A stretch of DNA of 64,000 bases from Verrucomicrobiota bacterium (GCA_018970255.1 JAGWWS010000003.1:45968-109967); one strand, 5' to 3'; shown: positions 51,892 to 60,775, counted from the stretch's first letter. Notes: generated from the sequence alone by a model not told the origin. Numbers and translations are program-made.

Positions 51892-52971
51892 TTAGGGAAG
51901 GCGTGTGAGGTAGTCTTGGAGTTCCGGTTCTTGGACATCGTGCAAACGGGAATCTTGCTGAGGAACGGGGATGATCCGGTTCGAAGCGGCCTCGGTCTGT
52001 TCCAAACGGCGGCGGTAGTCTTCGCGAGAGGTGATGGCGGCTTTGAGTTCAGTGTTCACCTGACCGAGCTCGTCCGTGAGTTTGCGAGCCGTGATTTTGA
52101 GTCCGCGGATCGATGTGTTCAGCGAGCGAAGCAGGAGGAGGTAGAAAACCGGCGTGGCGATCGCGAGAGCGGCGATCAGGACGATGACAAAATTGATGCG
52201 AAAATTTTTCGCGCTTTCCTTGTGCACTCCAAAAAGGCGGACATCGAGTGCGGAAAGAAAAGAGGAAAAGTCACTTTGAACGGCGCGAACGGTTTTATTG
52301 TATTCGGGATCAGAGAGAATTTGAGAGGCCAGCGTTTGATCGGGCTGTCCTCTGACTGTGTATTCTCCTTTTTTATCCTGAAAAACGCCCTGAAGCGCAT
52401 TGAGAGCCTTCCTTTCGAATTCTGCCTGGGCCTTGCTCGCCTTTATGGCATCTTCAAATTTTTCCACTTCCTCAGAGGACAAGAACGCAGCTTTTGAACG
52501 AAGTCTTCGCAACTCCTCGCGCAACTCCGCGACGCTTTGAACATCATTTTTTTCCAGCAGATCCAGGAAGCTTGTCCCTTGAGCGGATCCTGCTGATGAC
52601 GATCCCCGAGGATCGTTGCGACCTCCACGCCCATGCCAAGGAGCCACAATTTGAGCGATGGGAAAATCCGCATCGGTGGGCTCGGGACGCTTGTATTTCT
52701 CGTAATCTTGAATCGCTTTGGAGTCACCGTCGCTTACCGCCTCCATAGCCATATGGTGCAACTCATCGCTTTTGAAACGGGCTTTGTGAGCGACTTCGCG
52801 GGCAAAAAGCAGGAGACGCTCGTCCCGGTGGAGTTCGGACTGCGTCGAGCGGTAGCCGAGAGCCGTTGCAAAGAGGATCAGAGTGATTGTGAAAATCGCC
52901 GCGAAAAACACGAGCAGCAGGTGGCGGAGTTCGTCGCGCGTGCGGGATTTTTTCCGTTTCTTTCCAGGCAT
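51892..52971 (-). CDS. Two-helix membrane protein with periplasmic helical domain and C-terminal coiled coil
   Basis: A 359-residue protein with a basic start (MPGKKRKKSRTRDE) then a transmembrane helix at about residues 17-40, a periplasmic region of about 215 residues, a second helix near 257-280 (IVLIAALAIATPVFYLLLLR) and a cytoplasmic coiled coil (ITARKLTDELGQVNTELKAA). The layout resembles chemoreceptors or sensor kinases without an output domain. The Pro/Gln-rich end is unusual. I do not recognise the family. It starts 3 bp after the hybrid histidine kinase gene stop, so it may sense a signal for that kinase or act as its membrane partner. Confidence 0.82.
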   Translation of the reverse strand: MPGKKRKKSRTRDELRHLLLVFFAAIFTITLILFATALGYRSTQSELHRDERLLLFAREVAHKARFKSDELHHMAMEAVSDGDSKAIQDYEKYKRPEPTDADFPIAQIVAPWHGRGGRNDPRGSSSAGSAQGTSFLDLLEKNDVQSVAELREELRRLRSKAAFLSSEEVEKFEDAIKASKAQAEFERKALNALQGVFQDKKGEYTVRGQPDQTLASQILSDPEYNKTVRAVQSDFSSFLSALDVRLFGVHKESAKNFRINFVIVLIAALAIATPVFYLLLLRSLNTSIRGLKITARKLTDELGQVNTELKAAITSREDYRRRLEQTEAASNRIIPVPQQDSRLHDVQEPELQDYLTRLP

Positions 52972-52974
52972 GGG

Positions 52975-54954
52975 TCAGGCGGGAGAGGCGAGGGCGTCTT
53001 TGATCGCTTGAAGGATGACCTTCGAGCTGCAGGGTTTCGAGAGAATGGCCGAAACGCCGAGTGATTTTAGGGACTCGTCATTCGATGGCGTGCTAAGGCC
53101 GCTGGTGCAGAGGATTTTTACCGAGGGGTCGATTTTTCGAATGGCAGAAACCAATGCGGGGCCGTCCATGCCGGGCATGGCCATGTCCGTGATGACAAGA
53201 TTGATATCCTTGCGGCGGCGCTTGAAGGCGGCGAGTCCTTTTTCGCCGTCCTCGGCGGAGATGACTTTGTAGCCGGACTTTTCCAGCGAGCGGCTCATGA
53301 CTTTCAGAACCGTGGGCTCGTCATCAACCAAAAGGATCGATTCGCCGCGGCCGCCAATCTCGGGCTGGGCGCCAGGAAGCTGGGGATTGGACCCGCGCTT
53401 GGTTTCCTCGCGCGCGGCAGGGAGGAAAACATGGAAAGACGACCCGCAACCTTCCTCTGTCTCGAGCGTGAGGAATCCGCTGTGGCTGCGGATGATTCCG
53501 ATAACCGTGGCAAGGCCGAGGCCGGTGCCTTTTTCCGGACCTTTCGTTGTGAAAAACGGCTCGAAGATTTTTTTGCGGAGCCGGCGCGGAATGCCCATGC
53601 CGGTATCGCTGACGCTGATGCGAACGTAATCACCAGGTTTCGCCTGTGGATGCCGCTGGGCATAGGATTCATCGACCTCGAAATTCGAGGCCTCGATCCG
53701 CAGGCGCCCGCCCTCGGGCATGGCATCGCGCGCGTTGACGCAAAGATTGAGAAGAACCTGCTCGATTTGTGTGGGATCGCAGACGAACGGAGAGACGCGT
53801 TGCGGGGTGACAGCTTCGAAGTGGATGGTTTTCGGGAAGGCTTGGCGGACAAAATTCGAAACCTCGGAAAGCATTGTGGCCGCTTCGGCAATGACGCGTT
53901 CCGCGCGAACTCCGCTAGTGAAGGTGAGAATTTGGCGGACGAGTTCCGTGGCGCGGCGGAGATTCGAATCCACGGCGTCGAAAAGCTCCTGGCTATCGTC
54001 ATCCGGCAGACGACTGCGGAAAAGGTCGAGCGCGATGGAGATCGGCTGGAGAATGTTGTTCAGATCGTGGGCGATTCCGCCGGCGAGCGTGCCGATGCAT
54101 TCCTGCCGTTGGGCGCGGAGTCGCTCTTCACCGAGCAGGCGCGCCTCCTCGGCATCCTCGCAAAGAATGAGGATGGACTGGGGGCGGCCCGATCCGTCGC
54201 GCAGAAGAATCCAGCGGCTTTCGACCAACAGCTCTGTTCCAGCGGAGTTTTTCTGACTGAGTTCGCCCTCCCATTCGCCCCTTTCGATCGCGGTGCGCAT
54301 GGCGGTGGCCATTTGTTTTTTATCAGCGGAGAATTCCTCGGGAAACGCGCGGCCGACGACTTTGTCCGAGGACGCGCCGTAGAGCATTTGGGCGCCGCGG
54401 CTCCAGAACGCCACATTTCCATCCAGGCCGAGAATGATGATCACCTCGTCGCGACGGTCGAGGAAACTGGCCTGCTCGCGGATGTGGCCCTCGGTGCGGA
54501 TGGGAACGGATTGGTCACGGACAGCGCAGCAGACCCCGGCGCCGTCGCCATTGAAATCGAGGGGCAGGGCGTCGATGACCACGTGCTTGGTCGAGCCGTC
54601 GCGGCAGCGGATGCAGGCTTCCACGCCGCCCCCGGAGCCGGATGGTTGGACGACCGAACGCGAGAGCACCACGAAGTCGATCGAATCCACAAAAAAGTCA
54701 TCCACCGGGCGACCGACAAATTCCTCTTCATCATAGCCGAGGAAATCCCGGCTGGCGCGGTTGGCCTTCAACACCACACCGGTAGGGGAAATTTTCCAAA
54801 GAACGACCGGCAAAAGATCCCAATCGGCGGAATTCGAATCACCCAGAACGGACGGCCACGGACTGCGGTTGTCCATCTCGCCGGCGGGCAAACCGCGATG
54901 GCGCAATGGATCCGGACGAACTGTGAGGTTTGAGTCGGGGGCCTGTGCAGGCAT
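52975..54954 (-). CDS. Hybrid histidine kinase: two PAS domains, HisKA/HATPase, C-terminal receiver
   Basis: A 659-residue protein with no membrane helix. Two PAS domains lie at about residues 45-150 (LWKISPTGVVLKANRASRDFLGY) and 165-280 (EVIIILGLDGNVAFWSRGAQMLYG). The dimerisation domain carries the phospho-acceptor His in GTLAGGIAHDLNN near residue 295, and the ATPase has DPTQIEQVLLNLCVNARDAM and GTGLGLATV. A receiver domain ends the protein with SILLVDDEP near 538 and the phospho-Asp in VITDMAMPG near 591. The kinase is of the NtrB-like hybrid type. It heads the minus-strand envelope unit. A longer start at 55098 would overlap the divergent small gene, so I chose 54954. Confidence 0.91.
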   Translation of the reverse strand: MPAQAPDSNLTVRPDPLRHRGLPAGEMDNRSPWPSVLGDSNSADWDLLPVVLWKISPTGVVLKANRASRDFLGYDEEEFVGRPVDDFFVDSIDFVVLSRSVVQPSGSGGGVEACIRCRDGSTKHVVIDALPLDFNGDGAGVCCAVRDQSVPIRTEGHIREQASFLDRRDEVIIILGLDGNVAFWSRGAQMLYGASSDKVVGRAFPEEFSADKKQMATAMRTAIERGEWEGELSQKNSAGTELLVESRWILLRDGSGRPQSILILCEDAEEARLLGEERLRAQRQECIGTLAGGIAHDLNNILQPISIALDLFRSRLPDDDSQELFDAVDSNLRRATELVRQILTFTSGVRAERVIAEAATMLSEVSNFVRQAFPKTIHFEAVTPQRVSPFVCDPTQIEQVLLNLCVNARDAMPEGGRLRIEASNFEVDESYAQRHPQAKPGDYVRISVSDTGMGIPRRLRKKIFEPFFTTKGPEKGTGLGLATVIGIIRSHSGFLTLETEEGCGSSFHVFLPAAREETKRGSNPQLPGAQPEIGGRGESILLVDDEPTVLKVMSRSLEKSGYKVISAEDGEKGLAAFKRRRKDINLVITDMAMPGMDGPALVSAIRKIDPSVKILCTSGLSTPSNDESLKSLGVSAILSKPCSSKVILQAIKDALASPA

Positions 54955-55084
54955 TTGAACCTTGGTGAAGGCTGCAAAAGGTTGGTGGGCGTATCGATCG
55001 GGGTCAATGAAAACCTCTTCCCGCTTGCAATCGCATTTTAAAACATCAAGGTTGGGAAGCAGCAGGCAGGACGGACAACGAAAA

Positions 55085-55396
55085 ATGCTCCCATCCAACC
55101 AGAACCCGAAGCGCCCGAACGATCATGGCTACAATTATTCGGATCTGACCTTTTGGGAAAAGGTGACGATCATTTCACCTATTCCGCTCAAAACCGTGGG
55201 CTTTTTGGTTTTGATCGGGGTGCTTTTGCTCGTGGCGTATTACTTTTCCCTCTTCGCGATCCACGGGTTCAGCCCGGATTTTCTCCAGATCAACGACTGT
55301 GTGGAATCGGGCGGGCGTTGGAATGCGGCCGAGAAACGCTGCGAGCGGGTGCCGGATGTTTATGTGCCGCCGGACCCGGCGATGCAGGGGTATTGA
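55085..55396 (+). CDS. Small membrane protein, function unknown
   Basis: A 103-residue protein with one clear transmembrane helix at about residues 33-57 (TVGFLVLIGVLLLVAYYFSL), preceded by a soluble part (NYSDLTFWEKVTIISPIPLK) and followed by a cysteine pair (QINDCVESGGRWNAAEKRCERVPD). The CVxxGGRWN...C spacing recurs in small envelope proteins where the cysteines may form a disulfide. I do not recognise the family. The chosen ATG lies 130 bp from the divergent kinase start. It ends 54 bp before tRNA-Gly. Confidence 0.72.
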   Translation: MLPSNQNPKRPNDHGYNYSDLTFWEKVTIISPIPLKTVGFLVLIGVLLLVAYYFSLFAIHGFSPDFLQINDCVESGGRWNAAEKRCERVPDVYVPPDPAMQGY

Positions 55397-55408
55397 GGGA
55401 TTTTGCGT

Positions 55409-55437
55409 TTGACCGTCCGAGGGGGCGGGTTTAACCA
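55409..55437 (+). promoter_or_regulatory. Candidate promoter for tRNA-Gly
   Basis: TTGACC (55409-55414) and TTTAAC (55430-55435) are separated by 15 nt, or TAACCA (55432-55437) by 17 nt. The tRNA starts at 55451, which fits a short leader. Only the -35 element is close to consensus. Confidence 0.42.
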
Positions 55438-55450
55438 CTCCTCGAAGTCT

Positions 55451-55524
55451 GCGGGTATAGCTTAATGGTAAAGTTCCTGCCTTCCAAGCAGGCCATGCGG
55501 GTTCGATTCCCGCTACCCGCTCCA
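55451..55524 (+). tRNA. tRNA-Gly (TCC), CCA encoded
   Basis: The acceptor stem GCGGGTA/TACCCGC is perfect, the anticodon stem CCTGC/GCAGG closes loop CTTCCAA (anticodon TCC), and the T arm is GCGGG TTCGATT CCCGC. Discriminator T is followed by a genome-encoded CCA (55522-55524), unlike tRNA-Pro in this window. It stands between a small membrane protein gene and cheD. Confidence 0.97.
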
Positions 55525-55603
55525 AGTTTTCGCAACGCCAGACGCAGGATTTTTTAGATTTCCACTTTTCGATTGGGCGGACGCGGGTAGTTTGGGAGTC
55601 GAG

Positions 55604-56116
55604 ATGTCGGAAATGCCGGAACTGGTCGAAGAGCAAATGCGCACGGTGATCGTGGGCGTGGCCGACTTCAAGATCAGCACGGATGCCCTCACTTATTTGG
55701 CCACTTACGCACTGGGTTCCTGCCTCGGCATTACTTTCTACGACGAAAAACGGCGGGTCGGCGGGTTGCTGCATGCAATGCTTCCCTCGGCGAAATTGCA
55801 CAAGGGCCAGAAGGTGCGCGATTGCATGTTTCTCGACACGGGCATCCCGCGCGTGCTGGCGGCCATGGTGCGGGCCGGCGCGAAAAAATCCGAGATGCGC
55901 GTGAAGGTCTTCGGCGGCGCGCAGCTCATGGCAACCGACAATTTTTTCCGCATCGGCGCGAAGAACATCGATATGTTTTACAAGCTGAGCCAGGAGTTCG
56001 AACTCGATGTGGCGGCTTGGGAAGTGAGTGGGCGAGTGAATCGCACGATCCGTCTGAACAATTTCAACGGCGATGTGATCGTGAAAATTCCCGCGCGGCC
56101 TGAATTCATCCGCTAA
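55604..56116 (+). CDS. cheD: Chemoreceptor glutamine deamidase CheD
   Basis: A 170-residue enzyme. Catalytic Cys40 lies in ALGSCLGITFYD, His57 in GGLLHAMLP and Thr34 six residues before the Cys, the same spacing as in the studied CheD (Cys27, His44, Thr21). RVKVFGGAQLM and GAKNIDMFYKLS complete the family pattern. CheD deamidates glutamines of chemoreceptors and works with CheC. No che or mcp genes are near. I chose the ATG at 55604, which has a GGGAG motif upstream; a TTG four codons earlier is possible. The stop overlaps the next gene as TAATG. Confidence 0.94.
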   Translation: MSEMPELVEEQMRTVIVGVADFKISTDALTYLATYALGSCLGITFYDEKRRVGGLLHAMLPSAKLHKGQKVRDCMFLDTGIPRVLAAMVRAGAKKSEMRVKVFGGAQLMATDNFFRIGAKNIDMFYKLSQEFELDVAAWEVSGRVNRTIRLNNFNGDVIVKIPARPEFIR

Positions 56117-56985
56117 TGAAATCCGCCTCCGACCTCCAGACTGTCGTGGAAATGACGCGCTCGATTCCCTGCGCGCCGGCGATTCTTCCGAAGCTGCTGA
56201 AGCTGACGGAGGGAAGCTCGGCGGATCTCGGGGAGCTCGAGATGTTGATCTCTCTGGACACCGGCCTCGCGACGAATGTGCTACGGACGGCAAACTCCGC
56301 GTATTTCGCGAACACCCAGCGTTGCGAGAGCATTGCCGATGCGGTGCTGCGGCTCGGGAGCAAAACGCTTTATCGCATCGCGGCAACGACGCTCACCGGA
56401 CGTTGGCTGGTGCATCCGGTGCGCGGGTATGGGTGGGAGCCGGGTGATCTTTGCAGGCATTCGCTTTGTGTGGCGATCTGCGCGGAGGCTTTCGCGAAAA
56501 CGACGCACCTCGCGGATTCCTCCACGGCCTATACGGCGGGGTTGATTCATGATCTGGGGAAATTCGCGCTCGCTTATGCGAATTTCAGCGCGCTCGATGA
56601 AATCGCGAGTCGGGTGCCGGACGATTATTTGACTTGGCGCGATGCGGAACTCGCGGTGCTGGGATTCGATTCCGCGGAGGTGACGAAAATTCTTCTGCAA
56701 AATTGGGGATTCCCGCAGAACTTCATTTCGGTGGGATTTTTTTATCAAAAACCCTCCGAGGCGCCTGAGGAGGATCGCAATCTGGTGACACTTATTCACG
56801 CCTCGAAGCATGTGGCGACGCAGCTCGGATACGGGGTGGGGGCGGATGGATTTTATTGCGACCCCGACGAGGCGGCGCTGGAGGCGGCGGGGTTCAGGGA
56901 CGATGAAATGGATGCGGCCATCCCGGAAATCCTCGCCACGATCCAGCGGTTCATCACGCCCGAGGGCGAGTTGAATTTCCGCTGA
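56116..56985 (+). CDS. HDOD domain protein
   Basis: A 289-residue protein whose first 200 residues match the HDOD fold: MTRSIPCAPAILPKLLKLTE, then LEMLISLDTGLATNVLRTANSAYF and AYTAGLIHDLGKFALAYANF. HDOD proteins are thought to bind proteins or nucleotides in signalling; they lack the catalytic HD pair. The C-terminal 80 residues are helical with no recognised domain. It is translationally coupled to cheD, so it may act on the same signalling path. It ends 9 bp before the convergent nitric oxide synthase gene. Confidence 0.9.
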   Translation: MKSASDLQTVVEMTRSIPCAPAILPKLLKLTEGSSADLGELEMLISLDTGLATNVLRTANSAYFANTQRCESIADAVLRLGSKTLYRIAATTLTGRWLVHPVRGYGWEPGDLCRHSLCVAICAEAFAKTTHLADSSTAYTAGLIHDLGKFALAYANFSALDEIASRVPDDYLTWRDAELAVLGFDSAEVTKILLQNWGFPQNFISVGFFYQKPSEAPEEDRNLVTLIHASKHVATQLGYGVGADGFYCDPDEAALEAAGFRDDEMDAAIPEILATIQRFITPEGELNFR

Positions 56986-56994
56986 GCGAGCGGG

Positions 56995-58089
56995 TCACCA
57001 TTCGATCCACGCTTTTTTCCGCGCGATGTAGTCGGGCAGGAGCCCCTGGTCTTTCCAAAGCGTGTGGAACACCGGCGTGGCGGAGCCGGACATCGGCGGG
57101 ACGATCCAACTCCAATCGGCCGAGACGGCGCGGCCGGCTTTCATTTCGCGGGCGGCGAATTCCATGAACTCCGAGGAGGCGCGGTGGTGGTCCACGATTC
57201 GCACGCCGGCGGCGGAGTAGGAGTGGAGGACGGCGGCGTTGAGTTCAACGAGGGCGCGGTCCTTCCAAAGCGGGTCGTTGGCGGTATCGATCCCCATGCC
57301 GGCGGCAATGGCGGGGAGGGCGTCGTAGCGCTGCGGGTCCCCGAAATCGCGCGAGCCGATTTCGGTTCCCATATACCAGCCGTTGAACGGGGCGGCGGTG
57401 AAATCGATGCCGCCGATGCGGAGCACCATGTCGGAGAGGATCGGCACGGCATACCACTTCAGCCCGAGGCCGGCGAACCACGGGAGCCCCGGGTGGGACA
57501 AGGGGACTTCGAGCGTTTGGGCCTGCGGCGCGGGAAAAAGCACGGGCGGTTCGCCGCGTTTTTGGATGACGAGCGGGAGGAGGTCGAAGCGACCGCCTTC
57601 GCCGCGCCAGCCGAGTTTGAGCGCTTCGCGGGTCATGTCCTTGAACTTCGGGTCGCCGATGGTCGAACCATCGGGTTGTTCGTAGCCCGCGTAGCCGATG
57701 AGCTGGTGGTTCCAAATCCTGGCAAGCGGCCCGGCGTTGTCGGCGGGGGCGAACACGGTGATGAGCGGCTGGATTTTCCCGCCGTTGGTGGCGAGTTCGA
57801 TGTGTTCGAGGCAGGCGGCGTGGATTTCGGCTGGTTCGGAGAGGTGGCGGAGGTCGCGGACCTTGAGGGATTGCCAGAAAAGGCGGCCGATGCAGCGGGC
57901 GTTGTTCCTCCAGGCCATGCGGGCGCCGTGTTCGAGTTCCCCGAACGATGGGGTCCAGGTGCCGCGTTCCGCAAATTCGGCTTCGACGGCGCGGAGCCTT
58001 TGTTCAAGCGCCCCGGGCGGCCATTGCTTTTCGGAAGCGGTGGTGCGGAGGAACGCTTCGGCCTCGCACGCGGGGTCGCCGGGCGTCAC
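56995..58089 (-). CDS. nos: Nitric oxide synthase oxygenase domain protein
   Basis: A 364-residue bacterial NOS with no reductase domain, the usual size for this group. The haem ligand is Cys66 in RMAWRNNARCIGRLFW, at the same position as in Bacillus NOS. WYMGTEIGSRDF carries the substrate-arginine-binding Glu near 243. NLATNGG-type segments and the C-terminal DWSWIVPPMSGSATPVFH also match. NOS makes NO from arginine using electrons from unrelated reductases and a pterin cofactor. The start is a GTG at 58089 overlapping the fabH stop (GTGA); the frame is open upstream only inside fabH. The coupling to fatty-acid synthesis genes is unusual. Confidence 0.94.
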   Translation of the reverse strand: MTPGDPACEAEAFLRTTASEKQWPPGALEQRLRAVEAEFAERGTWTPSFGELEHGARMAWRNNARCIGRLFWQSLKVRDLRHLSEPAEIHAACLEHIELATNGGKIQPLITVFAPADNAGPLARIWNHQLIGYAGYEQPDGSTIGDPKFKDMTREALKLGWRGEGGRFDLLPLVIQKRGEPPVLFPAPQAQTLEVPLSHPGLPWFAGLGLKWYAVPILSDMVLRIGGIDFTAAPFNGWYMGTEIGSRDFGDPQRYDALPAIAAGMGIDTANDPLWKDRALVELNAAVLHSYSAAGVRIVDHHRASSEFMEFAAREMKAGRAVSADWSWIVPPMSGSATPVFHTLWKDQGLLPDYIARKKAWIEW

Positions 58090-59102
58090 CACTCGATGAC
58101 GGAACTCGCGTAGGTGAGGCCGCCGCCGAAAACGACCAGGAGGATGGGGTCGCCGATTTGGAAGCGGCCGGTGCGCGCGGCCTCGTCGAGCGCGATGGCC
58201 ACGGCTGCGGCGGAGGTGTTGCCGTATTTGTCGAGGTTGATGTGGAACTTGCCGAGGTCGAGGTCCATGCGGTCCGCCATGGCTTCGATGATGCGGAGGT
58301 TCGCCTGGTGGGGGATGACGCACTTGATGTCCTGCGCGGTGAGGCCGCAGCGGTCGAGGACGGTGTTCGCCGCGCGCATCATCGAGGTGACGGCCTGCTT
58401 GTAGGTCTCGCGGCCGTTCATGTGGAGGGTGTTCAATTTTTGGGCGATGTTTTCGGCGGTGGTCGGGCAGGCGCAGCCGCCGCCCGGCATGTGGAGGATG
58501 TCTGCGAGGTTGCCGTCGCTGCCCATGTAGGTCGTCACCACGCCGCGGGATCCAGGGCGGTGGCGCAGGATGGCGGCCCCGGCCCCGTCGCCGAAGAGGA
58601 CGCAGGTGTTGCGGTCGGCCCAATTGACGATGCTGCTGAGCTTGTCGGCGCCGATGACGAGCACGGTTTGCATCGAGCCGCCGGCGATGAATTGGTGGGC
58701 GATTTCGAGGCAATAGAGGAACCCGGAGCAGGCGGCGCTCAAATCCATGCACGCGGCGTTTTCCGCCCCGATGAGCCTTTGCACATGGCAGGCGGTGGAG
58801 GGGAAAAAATTGTCCGGCGTGACGGTGCCGACGAGGATGAGGTCGATTTCGGAGGGCTTGACCCCGGCATTTTCCATCGCGGCCTGGGCGGCCTTCGCGG
58901 CCATGTGGCTGGTGAATTCGGTCTCGGCGGCCAGGCGGCGTTCGCGGATGCCGGTGCGCTCCACGATCCACTGGTCGGAAGTTTCCACCATGGACTCGAG
59001 GTCGGCGTTCGTAAGGACGCGCTCGGGCACATAGCTGCCGGTGCCAATGACCGAAGCGGTGCGGCTAGGCGGTGGCGGGATGTCGCGAATCTGTTTTTTC
59101 AT
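58086..59102 (-). CDS. fabH: 3-oxoacyl-ACP synthase III FabH
   Basis: A 338-residue thiolase-fold enzyme that starts fatty acid synthesis from acetyl-CoA and malonyl-ACP. Catalytic Cys125 is in DLSAACSGF, His265 in PHQANLRI and Asn295 in YGNTSAAA, giving the full Cys-His-Asn triad. Its N-terminal 13 residues (MKKQIRDIPPPPS) are extra and overlap plsX. It follows plsX by an overlap of 38 bp and precedes the NOS gene with a GTGA overlap. This is the usual rpmF-plsX-fabH order. Confidence 0.96.
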   Translation of the reverse strand: MKKQIRDIPPPPSRTASVIGTGSYVPERVLTNADLESMVETSDQWIVERTGIRERRLAAETEFTSHMAAKAAQAAMENAGVKPSEIDLILVGTVTPDNFFPSTACHVQRLIGAENAACMDLSAACSGFLYCLEIAHQFIAGGSMQTVLVIGADKLSSIVNWADRNTCVLFGDGAGAAILRHRPGSRGVVTTYMGSDGNLADILHMPGGGCACPTTAENIAQKLNTLHMNGRETYKQAVTSMMRAANTVLDRCGLTAQDIKCVIPHQANLRIIEAMADRMDLDLGKFHINLDKYGNTSAAAVAIALDEAARTGRFQIGDPILLVVFGGGLTYASSVIEW

Positions 59103-60099
59103 GGCGGGGTTGCATGGCCTCGACGATGCGGGTGTTGATTTGGGCTTCGACGGCGGAGCGTGCGGCGCGGATGGCGTTGCGGAGGGCGCGGGGCGAGGAG
59201 TTGCCGTGGGCCTTGATGCAAATGCCGTTGACCCCGAGGAGCGGGGTGCCGCCGTATTCGTCGGTGCTGGTGCGGTTCTTCACGGCGGTGAACGCGCCCT
59301 TCGAGAGCAGCGCGCCGAGCATGCGGAGGGGGTTTCGGCGGAGTTCGTCCTTGATCCAGCCGACCATGGATTTCGCGAGGCCTTCGATGCTTTTGAGGAA
59401 AATGTTCCCGGTGAAGCCGTCGGTGACCACGACCTCGGCGGGTTTTTTGAAAATGCCGTGGCCTTCGATGTTGCCGACGAAATCGATGGGCGCGGAGCCG
59501 AGGAGTTGGTGGCACTCGACGCAGAACTCGGTGCCTTTGCCCGGCTCGGAACCGATGTTCAGGAGGCCTACGCGCGCGCGGGCTTCGCCGAAGATGGCGC
59601 GGTAGTAAACGCTGCCCATCACTGCGAATCCGACAATGTGTTCGGGCGCGGGGTCGATGTTCGCGCCGCCGTCAATGAGGAGGAAAACGCCGCCCTCGGC
59701 GGGAATGAGCACCCCGAGGCCTGCACGGTCGATGCCCGGGAGCGTGCGGAGCTTGATGGTGGCGGCCGCCACGAGGGCGCCTGTGTGGCCGGCCGAAACG
59801 ACAGCATCGGCTTCGCCGTTTTTGACAAGGTCCACGGCACGGCTGACGGAGGAGTCTTTTTTCCGGCGCACGCTGTCGAGGCCGTTGTCCGACATGTCCA
59901 CGACCTGCGAGGCCTGGTGGAACGAGATGCGCGGCTCGAGGCCGGCGGTGGGGTGCTTCAGGAGTTCGCTGCGGACGCGGGATTCGTCGCCGACGAAAAC
60001 GATTTCAACATCCGGGAAATCGCGGAGGGCCTGGACGGCGCCGGCGACGGGATTTTGCGGGGAGAAATCCCCTCCCATGGCGTCGAGGGCAATTTTCAT
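59065..60099 (-). CDS. plsX: Phosphate acyltransferase PlsX
   Basis: A 344-residue enzyme converting acyl-ACP to acyl-phosphate for phospholipid synthesis. MKIALDAMGGDFSP is the conserved PlsX start, with SAGHTGALVAAA and NIGSEPGKG regions, and SVAGNIEGHGIF-type and NSSPRALRNAIR segments at the C-terminus. The full length is intact. Typically it lies in rpmF-plsX-fabH operons as here, with rpmF 24 bp upstream. It overlaps fabH by 38 bp at its end. Confidence 0.96.
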   Translation of the reverse strand: MKIALDAMGGDFSPQNPVAGAVQALRDFPDVEIVFVGDESRVRSELLKHPTAGLEPRISFHQASQVVDMSDNGLDSVRRKKDSSVSRAVDLVKNGEADAVVSAGHTGALVAAATIKLRTLPGIDRAGLGVLIPAEGGVFLLIDGGANIDPAPEHIVGFAVMGSVYYRAIFGEARARVGLLNIGSEPGKGTEFCVECHQLLGSAPIDFVGNIEGHGIFKKPAEVVVTDGFTGNIFLKSIEGLAKSMVGWIKDELRRNPLRMLGALLSKGAFTAVKNRTSTDEYGGTPLLGVNGICIKAHGNSSPRALRNAIRAARSAVEAQINTRIVEAMQPRHEKTDSRHPATA

Positions 60100-60123
60100 C
60101 CGCGGGGGTTCGGGCCGCGGTGA

Positions 60124-60306
60124 TCAGTCCGCGCCGATCGTAAGGACTTGGCGCTTGTTGTAGTAGCCGCAAGCTGGGCAGGCGATGTGGCCGGGGACGG
60201 AAGCGCCGCATTGCGGGCACTTGGAGAGGCGGGGTGCCTTCCAGCGGTTGGCGGCCTTGCGGGTGCGCAGGCGCATCTTCGAGGTTTTGCGTTTCGGGAC
60301 TCCCAT
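60124..60306 (-). CDS. rpmF: 50S ribosomal protein bL32
   Basis: A 60-residue protein with [20 protein letters not shown] at the start and a zinc knuckle of Cys30, Cys33, Cys43 and Cys46 (CPQC and CPAC). This is the zinc-binding form, in contrast to bL33 and bS18 in this window. It lies 4 bp after the yceD-like gene and 24 bp before plsX, in the conserved operon order. Confidence 0.96.
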   Translation of the reverse strand: MGVPKRKTSKMRLRTRKAANRWKAPRLSKCPQCGASVPGHIACPACGYYNKRQVLTIGAD

Positions 60307-60310
60307 GGTC

Positions 60311-60775
60311 TTAGTTTTTTTTGGTTTTCAGCTGGTCGAGCACATCCCATGCGGTGGCGCCGGGCGCGGAGGCTGGGCTTCCGGCGCGGATGGCGGCCCC
60401 GCGCACGGCCGGGCATTCTGACCCGCCTCCGGCATCGCAGCGCGGATGCGCGGGCAAGTGGAGGTGGATATCCTCCCGCGCCGAAGGGGTCAAGTCTATC
60501 AACTCGGACCCCGTGAGTTCGGTTTGGAGCGAAAAGGGGTCGACCACGATGTCGCGCTCGAATTCACCGAGGCAACCGACGCACTGCATGCGCGCCCGCA
60601 CGGCGATTTTCCCGGTGGCGAACAGCCCGCCGCCACTCAGCCCGACATCGAGCGAATAGCGCAGGGGACCCGCAGGCGAGGCGTCCGCCTCCTCAAGGCC
60701 GAGGGGCTTGGCGTCCTCTTCGCCCTCGATGTGGAGGGTGGTGCCCTCGGGGATTTGGCGCAGGTGGACTTTCAT
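60311..60775 (-). CDS. YceD/DUF177 family protein
   Basis: A 154-residue protein with the DUF177 features: an N-terminal beta-rich part ([18 protein letters not shown]), a cysteine pair in [17 protein letters not shown], and an acidic C-terminal half with [19 protein letters not shown] and a second pair (CDAGGGSEC). The usual DUF177 core carries CxxC pairs that suggest metal binding. YceD is normally found beside rpmF, as here, and affects 23S rRNA and lipid synthesis in some bacteria. Its exact function is unknown. It ends 4 bp before rpmF and starts 37 bp after the DUF2062 gene. Confidence 0.88.
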   Translation of the reverse strand: MKVHLRQIPEGTTLHIEGEEDAKPLGLEEADASPAGPLRYSLDVGLSGGGLFATGKIAVRARMQCVGCLGEFERDIVVDPFSLQTELTGSELIDLTPSAREDIHLHLPAHPRCDAGGGSECPAVRGAAIRAGSPASAPGATAWDVLDQLKTKKN

